Assembly (NCBI GenBank): GCA_947177925.1
Contig: CAMWWJ010000016.1
Coordinates: 1 to 21,589, forward strand
DNA length: 21,589 bases
Direction: 5' to 3'
Source: an uncultured Lachnospiraceae bacterium
Lineage (GTDB): Bacteria; Bacillota; Clostridia; Lachnospirales; Lachnospiraceae
Below are positions 8,539 to 16,133 of this stretch, piece after piece. Made by a program: the position numbers and the translations under genes. Positions within the stretch are counted from its first letter, which is position 1; the number at the start of each line of letters is the position of its first letter. A model generated the notes under the pieces. That model did not search any database. It was given only the letters and a program-made list of their open reading frames with translations, and was not told where the DNA came from.

Positions 8539-9241
8539 GCAGGATGATTTTTACTGTGTGGCATATCCACAGGTATTTGAATTGTCCGAAGAAGCGTTGG
8601 ACGCAGATTCCATGAAGATCAATCATAAGCTTACTTTGTGGATCTGGCTCCAAAGACCGGAAACGGGGGACGTGATATTCATTACATTTCCATGGGGTGA
8701 AAAGAGTACGGATTTTACAGGAAAGGAATGGGGACAGGCCATAACCGGGAAGACCCTTTCTGACTGGAACATCAATGAAGCGGATGATTCCCTTTGGGGA
8801 AGGCATTGGATCGTAAAGCCTGTAAAAGAAGACGGAAGGGTGGAAGTCGTCTTTGAAAACATCAATTTTCTGACAGAGGGAATCAGTTGTGTCCTGATCA
8901 GGTATAGAAAAAAGGGAGAAAACAGGGATTTCTGCTATCGAATACCCATTTTAAAAAAGCCTCAGGAATTAAGAATCCTTCAGTTTGAAGCCAAGAAGCG
9001 TACCGTAATGCCCGGTGAAGGTGTAAGGCTTAAATGGAAGGCAGCAGGGGCGGAGAGCCTTGTATTGAATCCGGGCAATATTCCCCTTCCTCTGGCAGGA
9101 ACAAAGACGGTATACACCAACCGCTCCATGGTATACAGTCTTTGCGCCAGAAAACAGGAAAAAGCTGTAACAAAAGAGCTGGAAATCTATGTAGGAGGTG
9201 ATGCCGTTGATTTAGGAAGTAAATTGGATAAGAAAACATAA
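8519..9241 (+). CDS. 240-aa uncharacterised protein with an Ig-like domain, paralogue-like to its upstream neighbour
   Basis: The start is ATG 8519, set by AGGAGG at 8504-8509. The N-terminal ~150 residues are beta-rich and include LTLWIWLQRP, FITFPWGE and VVFENINFLTEG. The last of these resembles ISFSNITVKKAG in the upstream protein. Residues about 154-228 form an Ig-like domain with LKWKAAGAESLVLNPGN, followed by GTKTVYTNRSMVYSL. The match to the neighbour (LKWxxxGAESxVLNPGN) is strong enough to suggest duplication. The neighbour has about 200 extra C-terminal residues that this protein lacks. It has no signal peptide or membrane segment. Translation is probably coupled to the upstream gene through the 20-base overlap. 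The function is unknown; a binding or spacer role in a multi-protein assembly is inference. Confidence 0.82.
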   Translation: MTTLENKQDDFYCVAYPQVFELSEEALDADSMKINHKLTLWIWLQRPETGDVIFITFPWGEKSTDFTGKEWGQAITGKTLSDWNINEADDSLWGRHWIVKPVKEDGRVEVVFENINFLTEGISCVLIRYRKKGENRDFCYRIPILKKPQELRILQFEAKKRTVMPGEGVRLKWKAAGAESLVLNPGNIPLPLAGTKTVYTNRSMVYSLCARKQEKAVTKELEIYVGGDAVDLGSKLDKKT

Positions 9242-9272
9242 ATCTGGATTAAGATGATAGGAGGAAAAAGAG

Positions 9273-9884
9273 ATGGCAGATTTTCAGGCAATGGTGAAAA
9301 CAGAGTTAATTGGCAAGGATTTGCTGGCAACTGTGCAGAAAATGAACGGCGCTACCTGCTATGCTATAATGCCGAGAGAGTTAAATGACGATTCGGGGCT
9401 TGGGCTGGATGAAGCGATGAAACAAATTGCGGAATTTGTGCAGGGAATTACAAAAAGTGAAAAACCACCTTTTCAGGTGGAGGACATTCAGGAGGCATTA
9501 AAGGCCTTTGTGGATATCAGCAAGGTAACGCTTGTATTGCGGCAGGCATATCTGTTCGTAAAAAAACATTCCGAAGAAGCAAAAAAAGAAAAGAATATTA
9601 CGGAGTATGCATTTAACATTGCGGTAATTCTGGACGACGGGGAATTCGAGCCCCAGGAAGGAAGCCTGTTTAAAGTAAAGGAGTTATCCTTTGCTGTGTG
9701 GAGCTGCAACCGCCAGTTGATTTTAGATAGTATGGATATTGTGGATTTGAGCGATATCGACAAGGCAATTGAAAATGCTGCGGCATTGGCAGAAAAACGA
9801 AAGGAAGCAGCACTGGCAATCCCGCAGAAGCAGGAGGAAAAAGCGGAAACAGCCAAAGCAGCAGAAGAAGAACAGGAGAAATAA
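9273..9884 (+). CDS. 203-aa uncharacterised soluble protein with a charged, Ala-rich tail
   Basis: The ATG at 9273 has AGGAGG at 9259-9264, 8 bases away. I do not recognise the family. Residues 1-160 look like a mixed alpha/beta domain with NGATCYAIMP, DIQEALKAFVDISKVTLVL, NIAVILDDGEFEPQEGSLFK and FAVWSCNRQLILDSMDIVDL. From about residue 165 the protein becomes a low-complexity helical tail rich in Ala, Glu and Lys (AAALAEKRKEAALAIPQKQE and onwards), likely a coiled coil or flexible linker. No signal peptide or membrane helix is present. It sits 31 bases after the Ig-like gene and 30 bases before the LRR giant, all on one strand, so one transcript is likely. A chaperone or adaptor for the large neighbour is possible, but there is no direct evidence for it. 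Confidence 0.82.
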   Translation: MADFQAMVKTELIGKDLLATVQKMNGATCYAIMPRELNDDSGLGLDEAMKQIAEFVQGITKSEKPPFQVEDIQEALKAFVDISKVTLVLRQAYLFVKKHSEEAKKEKNITEYAFNIAVILDDGEFEPQEGSLFKVKELSFAVWSCNRQLILDSMDIVDLSDIDKAIENAAALAEKRKEAALAIPQKQEEKAETAKAAEEEQEK

Positions 9885-9914
9885 AACAAAAGTATAAGGG
9901 AAAGGAAGCAGATT

Positions 9915-12900
9915 ATGAACTTATTTTTACCTCAGTATAAGGACAGTATTATCATGGTAGCAAAAAAAACGAAGTCAGAAGGCCCTCAATACGGCGGCAG
10001 GGAGAAATATGCTTATAAGCTGCTTCCTGACTTATCGGGAAAAGAAAAAATTGATTTGGGGGAATTTTCCGGCAGCTTTTTGGAACAGGCGGTAATACCG
10101 GCCCATATAAAGAAGCTGGAAGCAGGCGCTTTTTTGAATTGTGCCTATTTGGAATATGTGGAAATTCCCGATGGAATCACAAGTATTCCAATCGGGGCTT
10201 TTTCCGGCTGCAGCCGCTTGAAAAAGGTGCGCCTGCCAGAGTCTTTAGAAGCAATTGAAGACTTTGGATTTTATCAATGCAGGAGCCTGGAACAGATCGT
10301 GCTTCCAAAAGCACTGAAAAAAATTGGAAAGCAGGCATTTTCCGGCTGCACCCATTTGGAATATGTGGTGGGTCAGGAGGATTATCAGAAGGAGGAAGGC
10401 GCATTTGAAAAATGCTTCAGTCTGATAAAGAAGCCGGAAGCCATAAAGGAATATAAGGATAAATTTACATATGCGGTTGACAGGGAACAGGGAAAAGTAA
10501 AAATTACAAAATATATAGGTAATGACAGTGATGTCATTATGCCGGAATGGATAGAAGGATATCCAGTAAGAGCACTGGCAGATGGAGCATTTTCAAAATG
10601 TAGCAAGCTTGTTTCCGTAAGCCTTCCAAACAGTCTGGAGGTTTTGGGAGAAGATTTATTTTCCGGCTGCAGCGCCCTTAAGGAGGTAAGCCTGCCGGAA
10701 GTATTTGGAACAAAGGAAATTCCTAAATGTAAAGGATTTGAGAAAATAGATGCCTATCGCATATGTGCAAAGGAAAATGACACCGTTGATTTTCAGGATC
10801 TGACAGTGAGTGCTGCCTATGGGAAAGAAAACAAATTTGTGTTCAGGCACCAGGAAAGCGGAGAGGTAGCATATAAAAATTCGGTTTTTACAGATCCATG
10901 TGTGGGAACCAAAAAAGAAGGAAGATTTTTAGTATACCGGGGAAGAAATATGACAATTCCAAAGGGAATGTTCGCAGGTTGTACAAGCCTGCAGCGGTTT
11001 ACGCTTTCTTCCTATGTTACCGCTATAGGAGAGAGGGCATTTTCGGGCTGTAAAAGTCTTGAGGAAGTGGTTTTGCCGGATGGGCTTAAGAGCCTGCCCA
11101 AAAAGTGTTTTGAAAGCTGTATAAAGTTAACGAAAATACAAGGTGCAGGGAACCTTGAGAGCATTGGCGAAAGTGCATTTTGCGGCTGCAGGGCATTTGA
11201 TTATGCCAGACTGCCTGTTACCATAAAGGAAATTGGCAAATGTGCTTTTGCATCCTGTGATGCCATACGGTTTTTAAAAATATTCCCCCAGGTGGAAAGG
11301 ATAGGAGAAGATGCCTTTTTCGCATGTGAAAATATGAAAAGCCTGATGCTGTTTCCGGATAAGCTTCAGATTATGGATGGGGCATTTCGCGGCTGTAAAA
11401 AATTAAACTGTGTAAAAGTTCCAAAGGACTGCAGCCTGATAGGGGAAAATGCTTTTTCGGAGTGTGAAGAGTTAAAAGAGATTATTCTGCCTGCAGATAC
11501 TGCTGTAATAGGAAAAGCAAATCTCTTATTTTTAAAAAGGCTTGAAAGCGTCATTCTAAAAGGTGATTTCCTGCCGGAATTCCAGCCGGAGACATTTGGT
11601 ATCTTAGAGGATGCAAACATGTTTTTAAAGTCTCATCTGCTCTCAGAAGCAGGCGAGGGGTGGAAAGATAAGATTCCATATAAATCTCTGGAAGCAAGTG
11701 TTTTTAGCAACTTGTATTCTTATGAGCAGATGAAAGACAAGGATGCGGTAAAGATTCTTCAATATGTAGGGACAAATGCCCGGGTAGAAGTGCCGGAAAT
11801 CATAGAAGGCCTTCCGGTTACGGTAATCGGAAAGGGGGCGTTTGAAAACCATAAGGAAATAGAAGAGGTCATTCTGCCGGATTCCATAGAAGAAATTCAG
11901 GAAAAAGCATTTGCAGGCTGTGAGAAGCTAAGCTATTTTATTCTGCCAAAAAAAATTGTGGGTCTTGGCAAAGAGGCATTTTCCATGTGCGCCGGACTTA
12001 GAGGAATCACTTTTTTATCTCCGGCTGCAGTTTACCAAATGGAGGAATTTTCTACCTGCGGACAGCTTAAGTACATTACAGTGGATAAAAAAACGAAAGG
12101 GGCCGATCCTGAGTGGGAAGCAAGGGAAAAGTTCCAGGTGGTCATAGAAGAAAATCATGCAGTTATCACGGATTATGCAGGAATGGAGGAAGATGCGGTC
12201 GTTACAGAGAAACGTTCTGTTTTTATACCGGAAATCATTGACGGATATCCGGTCTGTCAAATCGGAAGGGATGTAAAAGAGCAGGAAGAATATGTCCATA
12301 AAGGGGTCTTTGCAGGCTGTGAGGAAATAGAAGCCGTGCACTTTCCGGTATCGGTAAAAAAAATCGGCACCGGCGCCTTTTATCATTGTACTTCACTAAA
12401 GCATCTGAAGCTTCCAAAAGAAATCCGGCAGCTTGGAAAGGATTGCTTTCGGGAATGCACGGATCTTGTTTCCGTGAATATCCAGGCGGAGGAAATTGAA
12501 ATCGGGAAAAAGGCATTTTGCGGCTGCAGAAGGCTGAAGGCCGCAGCAATCTGGGCGGAAAGCATAAAGGCGGCGCAGGGCTGCTTTGATGACTGCGGCC
12601 TATTGGAGGACTTGTTTTTCCATAGCAGCAGGGAAATCCGTTTTTTGGACAACTCGAAAGAAGAACTTGGAAGAAAAAAACTGGTCATGGCAGGTTTGGG
12701 GGAGCAGGATCGGAAGTTTTCCTGCGAATATGAAATCAATAAGGAAGAGCAGACCATAAGTATCGTGAAATATACGGGAGAAGAAGAAATCTTATATGTA
12801 CCGGGCTTTCTGGCAGGACTTCCGGTAGTGGAAATAAAAGAAAAAGCATTTATGAATCAAAGCGCACTGGTGCAGGTGTACATCAGCAGCATGATTGGAA

Positions 12901-15371
12901 AAATCGGACAGGGAGCATTTAAAGGCTGCAGCAGCTTAAAGCAGGCTGCCCTTCCGGAAGGAATGGAAAGACTGGAAAAGGAACTGTTTTTCATGTGTGT
13001 CATGTTAGAACGGGTGGAGCTGCCTGCCGTGCTGGCCGAAATAGGGGAAAAGGCTTTTTCGGGCTGCGGGCTTTTGGAAATCCAATTGCCAAAGAATCTG
13101 AAGATGATAGAAAAGGGAGCTTTTGAGCAATGCGTGGAATTAAAGCGGATGATTCTTCCAAAGGCACTGAAGACAATCGAAGCGGAAGCCTTTTCCGGTT
13201 GTGTAAAATTAAGGCATATCATGCTGCCGGCAGGCATTTCTGTTTTAATGGAAAATACCTTTAAAGATTGTAAGGGATTAAAGAGCGTACTGTTTCGCAA
13301 TCCACATTGTGAAAAAAAGCAGGGTGCCTTTTTAGGATGCAGTCTGGAAAAGGAATCAAGCTGTGAAAACCTTCCGGGAAAAGTAGAGAAGGACTTTTGT
13401 TACATCATTGATGAAACGTTGGGAGAGGCAACGGTAATCGGCATACAGGAAGAAAAGGAGGAAATAGTCATTCCAGATTATCTGGATGGAATTCCAGTAA
13501 CGGCTGTTGCGGATATTGCCTTTGCATGGAAAAAAAAGATAAAAAGGGTAATCATACCGGAAAATATTCAGGTAATCGGAAGTATGGCATTTTACGGTTG
13601 TGAAAATCTGGAAGATGTTGTATTTCTGCACAAAGCCGAAGGTCCCAGAATCTATAAAGAAGCGTTTTTTGCATTAAAAAAAGCTGTTATTTATTTTACC
13701 TCTAAAAAAAGCATGGAAGTATTAAGGGAGGAAAACTGTACCTGTCCTTTATTTTGCATGGAAGGAAACTGCGACCCAAAAGAAGCCTTTACCTATGTCT
13801 TTTACAGGGAACGGAGAGAGCTTTGTATACAGGCCTCTGAAGCAGCATCTCCTTGTGAGGAAGGCTGGTGGACTATGAAAACCGCAGAGGAAAAGGAGAA
13901 AAGGCGGGATGGGGATATGGGACAGTATCCATGGAATCCCATTCGGGACAGAATACAAAAAGTAACATTAGGGGAGAAAATTACCTGTGTGGAAAGCAGG
14001 GCTTTTGAAGCATGTGCAAATCTGCAGGAGGTAAGCCTCCCGGAATCCCTGCTTAGAATCGGACAGGCTGCATTTAAGAACTGCACGAACCTTAGTAAGA
14101 TCCTGCTGCCGGAAAACTTAGAAAGTGTGGGAGCAGAAGCGTTTTATGGCTGCAATTCATTAGTGGGACAAAAGGAAAGGGCATTTTTAGTGCCGGATTC
14201 CCTGATGAAGATAGAAAGAAGGGCATTTTATGGCTGCAGCGGACTGGAATATCTGGTTCTTCCGGAAAGCATAAGAGAAATAGGTATGGGAGCATTCCAA
14301 AAATGCGCAAGACTGTGTGATATTTATATGGAGCATTTGGAAAAGCCGGACAGAATCGGCAGGGAAGCTTTTTACGGTGTGGCAGAAGAATGTGAGATCA
14401 GTGTAAAATTCAGCGACGTATCCATGCTGGAAACAAAATTTGACGGAAACGTAATAATTCATACACCATTAACAGGGGCATGCGGAAAAGGAGAGGACGG
14501 GCAGGAAAGCGACAGTGTTACATGGAAGCTGTATTATGATGGACTGCTGGAAATCAAAGGAAGCGGCGCCATGAAGGATTACAATGGGACTACTACGCCC
14601 TGGTATGCATATAGCGCTGAAATTCAAAAAATCTCTATTAAGGGAAATATTACCCATATTGGCGCCCTGGCATTTCATAGCTGCGGCTTTCGGAGCATAG
14701 AACTGCCGGATGCGTTAAGGAGCATAGGGATGGAAGCATTTGCTTACTGCAGGAGGCTGGCATTTATTAAAATTCCGGCACAGGTAAGGGAAGTGGGGAC
14801 CAATAGCTTTCGGAACTGTGACAGCCTGGGCAAGGTACTCTTCGTGACGGAAGGAGAAGAATGTCAGATTGGTCTTTCCGCATTCCGGGATGTGGGGAAG
14901 GATTGCGCCTTTTATATGAGCAATGAGCTTTTTGCACAAAAAGTAAAGAGGAGCTATGCTGCCTGTACAGTGAAAAAAGCAATCCATTATGAAAAGAAAA
15001 CAATGATGTGGCAGAACAATGTTCCAGTTATCATACAAGCATGTCTTTATGAAGACGGTCTGCTTGTGATGGGAAGCAGTGAAAAGGCGGAAATCCAAAA
15101 GGAACAGGACTGGTTCTTTGAAAAAGAGGAATTTGAACAAGGCAGTGTAAAAACACTGTTTCTGGATACAGGAATCTGCAGGCTGGGAAAAGAAAGCTTT
15201 CAAAAGCTGTCTTCCCTGAAGGAAGCAGTCATAGTGGGAACTATGGAAAAAATAGAAGAAGGGGCATTTGGCATAAATGTTTCCGACATCTCCTTTTATA
15301 CAAAAAACGAAATGTCGGAAAGAACGTTAAAATATGCCGGAATCAGAAAGATCAGCCGAGAGAAATGGTAA
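9915..15371 (+). CDS. Giant BspA-type leucine-rich repeat protein (1818 aa)
   Basis: About 40 repeats of the BspA/LRR_5 type, with pattern IGxxAFxGCxxLxxVxLPxxL, run through almost the whole protein. The repeat blocks are separated by cap-like modules of form ITxYxGxxxxVxIPxxIxGxPVxxIG, beginning near residues 182, 615, 739, 937, 1160 and 1289. A different cap near 1536 reads TWKLYYDGLLEIKGSGAM. The last ~120 residues are less repeat-like. Family members are usually surface or secreted adhesins, and some bind host proteins. Here I see no signal peptide, membrane helix, LPXTG or cell-wall repeat, which is unusual and implies a cytoplasmic location or release by another route. Start: ATG 9915 with AAGGAA at 9902-9907. 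ATG 9954 is an alternative with a weaker site. An A8 tract at 9962-9969 lies just after both starts. The 3' end overlaps the convergent collar gene by 20 bases. Confidence 0.93.
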   Translation: MNLFLPQYKDSIIMVAKKTKSEGPQYGGREKYAYKLLPDLSGKEKIDLGEFSGSFLEQAVIPAHIKKLEAGAFLNCAYLEYVEIPDGITSIPIGAFSGCSRLKKVRLPESLEAIEDFGFYQCRSLEQIVLPKALKKIGKQAFSGCTHLEYVVGQEDYQKEEGAFEKCFSLIKKPEAIKEYKDKFTYAVDREQGKVKITKYIGNDSDVIMPEWIEGYPVRALADGAFSKCSKLVSVSLPNSLEVLGEDLFSGCSALKEVSLPEVFGTKEIPKCKGFEKIDAYRICAKENDTVDFQDLTVSAAYGKENKFVFRHQESGEVAYKNSVFTDPCVGTKKEGRFLVYRGRNMTIPKGMFAGCTSLQRFTLSSYVTAIGERAFSGCKSLEEVVLPDGLKSLPKKCFESCIKLTKIQGAGNLESIGESAFCGCRAFDYARLPVTIKEIGKCAFASCDAIRFLKIFPQVERIGEDAFFACENMKSLMLFPDKLQIMDGAFRGCKKLNCVKVPKDCSLIGENAFSECEELKEIILPADTAVIGKANLLFLKRLESVILKGDFLPEFQPETFGILEDANMFLKSHLLSEAGEGWKDKIPYKSLEASVFSNLYSYEQMKDKDAVKILQYVGTNARVEVPEIIEGLPVTVIGKGAFENHKEIEEVILPDSIEEIQEKAFAGCEKLSYFILPKKIVGLGKEAFSMCAGLRGITFLSPAAVYQMEEFSTCGQLKYITVDKKTKGADPEWEAREKFQVVIEENHAVITDYAGMEEDAVVTEKRSVFIPEIIDGYPVCQIGRDVKEQEEYVHKGVFAGCEEIEAVHFPVSVKKIGTGAFYHCTSLKHLKLPKEIRQLGKDCFRECTDLVSVNIQAEEIEIGKKAFCGCRRLKAAAIWAESIKAAQGCFDDCGLLEDLFFHSSREIRFLDNSKEELGRKKLVMAGLGEQDRKFSCEYEINKEEQTISIVKYTGEEEILYVPGFLAGLPVVEIKEKAFMNQSALVQVYISSMIGKIGQGAFKGCSSLKQAALPEGMERLEKELFFMCVMLERVELPAVLAEIGEKAFSGCGLLEIQLPKNLKMIEKGAFEQCVELKRMILPKALKTIEAEAFSGCVKLRHIMLPAGISVLMENTFKDCKGLKSVLFRNPHCEKKQGAFLGCSLEKESSCENLPGKVEKDFCYIIDETLGEATVIGIQEEKEEIVIPDYLDGIPVTAVADIAFAWKKKIKRVIIPENIQVIGSMAFYGCENLEDVVFLHKAEGPRIYKEAFFALKKAVIYFTSKKSMEVLREENCTCPLFCMEGNCDPKEAFTYVFYRERRELCIQASEAASPCEEGWWTMKTAEEKEKRRDGDMGQYPWNPIRDRIQKVTLGEKITCVESRAFEACANLQEVSLPESLLRIGQAAFKNCTNLSKILLPENLESVGAEAFYGCNSLVGQKERAFLVPDSLMKIERRAFYGCSGLEYLVLPESIREIGMGAFQKCARLCDIYMEHLEKPDRIGREAFYGVAEECEISVKFSDVSMLETKFDGNVIIHTPLTGACGKGEDGQESDSVTWKLYYDGLLEIKGSGAMKDYNGTTTPWYAYSAEIQKISIKGNITHIGALAFHSCGFRSIELPDALRSIGMEAFAYCRRLAFIKIPAQVREVGTNSFRNCDSLGKVLFVTEGEECQIGLSAFRDVGKDCAFYMSNELFAQKVKRSYAACTVKKAIHYEKKTMMWQNNVPVIIQACLYEDGLLVMGSSEKAEIQKEQDWFFEKEEFEQGSVKTLFLDTGICRLGKESFQKLSSLKEAVIVGTMEKIEEGAFGINVSDISFYTKNEMSERTLKYAGIRKISREKW

Positions 15372-15945
15372 CCTCCTGCTCCGTTACCACATAGGAGGCC
15401 TTTATGATATAGTTCACATTTAAGTTCACCGGCCTTGTTTCACTGCCGCCGGTGTCCCTCGTATAATAATCGCTGCCGTCACAGTCTTTGATGGGCTTGT
15501 CTCTATCATTGCTTCCCATAAAGCTCCTTTTATGGAGACAGCCCACAAAATGTCTGTGGCTTTTTAACTGGTCCCCCTGCATGCTGCCTACCTGATTTCC
15601 CGAGGCACCGGTATAGCCTCCGTAGCTGCGGTTGTTCTTGTCGGGGTCCAGTCCTCTTTGATAGTCCGTTCCCCGTAAAAATACGCCCCTTAAGTCAGGA
15701 AGCCGGAACAGGGAATTATTGGAAGGTTTCCCATAGTAATTTTTGATAAGGCCATAAAGTGTCTCATAATCTTTTACCGATACTTCGGCGCCATCGCAGA
15801 TTAAGTAACCCTGAGACAACAGCGCTGCCCGGTTCAGCCTGCCTTCATCGGTGTGGTTGTCGGTGGAGCCGGAATAAATCTGAATGGTGCCGATTGGTAC
15901 ATCCTGTACCAAATGTCTGATTTTCAGTGTTTGTGTTTCGCTCAT
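15352..15945 (-). CDS. Phage tail-collar domain protein (197 aa)
   Basis: This matches the tail-collar/short-fibre family. Features are VPIGTIQIYSG (16-26), GYLICDGAEVSVKDYETLYG (46-65), FRLPDLRGVFLRGTD (80-94), the link DPDKNNR, GNQVGSMQGDQLKSHRHFVG (116-135) with an HxH pair at H130/H132, and a C-terminal GGSETRPVNLNVNYIIKA. In T4 gp12-like fibres, HxH residues of this region bind a metal in the trimer tip; that role here is by analogy. These proteins are trimeric receptor-binding tips of phage tails and tail-like particles. The start is strongly supported by AAGGAGG 7 bases upstream. It is alone on the minus strand, has its own promoter, and faces the LRR gene tail to tail with a 20-base overlap. 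No signal peptide is present. It could serve a tail-like particle encoded by the neighbouring genes, or be a stand-alone remnant. Confidence 0.92.
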   Translation of the reverse strand: MSETQTLKIRHLVQDVPIGTIQIYSGSTDNHTDEGRLNRAALLSQGYLICDGAEVSVKDYETLYGLIKNYYGKPSNNSLFRLPDLRGVFLRGTDYQRGLDPDKNNRSYGGYTGASGNQVGSMQGDQLKSHRHFVGCLHKRSFMGSNDRDKPIKDCDGSDYYTRDTGGSETRPVNLNVNYIIKASYVVTEQEVTISLG

Positions 15946-15986
15946 ATCGTTTCCTCCTTGAAAAAAATCTGTCTGTTCTTCCTATA

Positions 15987-16015
15987 TTATTAAGAGGGAA
16001 AGCAGCAAATGCCAA
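15987..16015 (-). promoter_or_regulatory. Sigma-A-type promoter of the tail-collar gene
   Basis: Read on the minus strand, TTGGCA (16010-16015) is followed by a 17-base spacer and TAATAA (15987-15992). Transcription would start near 15980, giving a leader of about 35 bases that contains AAGGAGG. This makes the collar gene an independent transcription unit. Confidence 0.6.
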
Positions 16016-16031
16016 AAGATGTCATAGGCGA

Positions 16032-16067
16032 AAAGAAAAAAGTCATGGTTCACGCTTTTTTTTCTTT
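16032..16067. repeat. A/T-rich inverted repeat between divergent promoters
   Basis: AAAGAAAAAAG (16032-16042) and CTTTTTTTTCTTT (16055-16067) form an imperfect inverted repeat around a 12-base loop. It sits between the minus-strand collar promoter and the plus-strand capsule promoter. It could be an operator or a chance A/T-rich palindrome; the stem is too A/T-rich to be a convincing terminator. Confidence 0.3.
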
Positions 16068-16068
16068 G

Positions 16069-16097
16069 TTGCGGGTAAAATAAAAGTATGCTAGAAT
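16069..16097 (+). promoter_or_regulatory. Extended -10 promoter of the polysaccharide operon
   Basis: TTGCGG (16069-16074), 17-base spacer, then TAGAAT (16092-16097) preceded by TG one base before it (TGCTAGAAT), an extended -10. The start of transcription would be near 16104, about 30 bases before the sugar transferase start. Confidence 0.55.
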
Positions 16098-16133
16098 AGC
16101 CATGTATTACCAAACCTTTAGTAAAGATGTGGA

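Noticed and set aside
14715..15203. Long antisense open frame of about 160 codons, one of several opposite the operon
   Set aside because: It is a shadow of the LRR coding frame, without ribosome binding site, recognisable domain or plausible codon pattern; the same holds for the other antisense frames such as 2611-3090 and 5978-6433.
9915..15371. Tandem DNA repeats or CRISPR-like array in the long repetitive region
   Set aside because: The periodicity is at protein level (LRR units of about 23 residues) with diverged DNA; there are no identical direct repeats with regular unique spacers.
16032..16067. Intrinsic terminator between the divergent promoters
   Set aside because: The stem is nearly all A-T and imperfect, and no gene ends near it; kept only as an inverted repeat.
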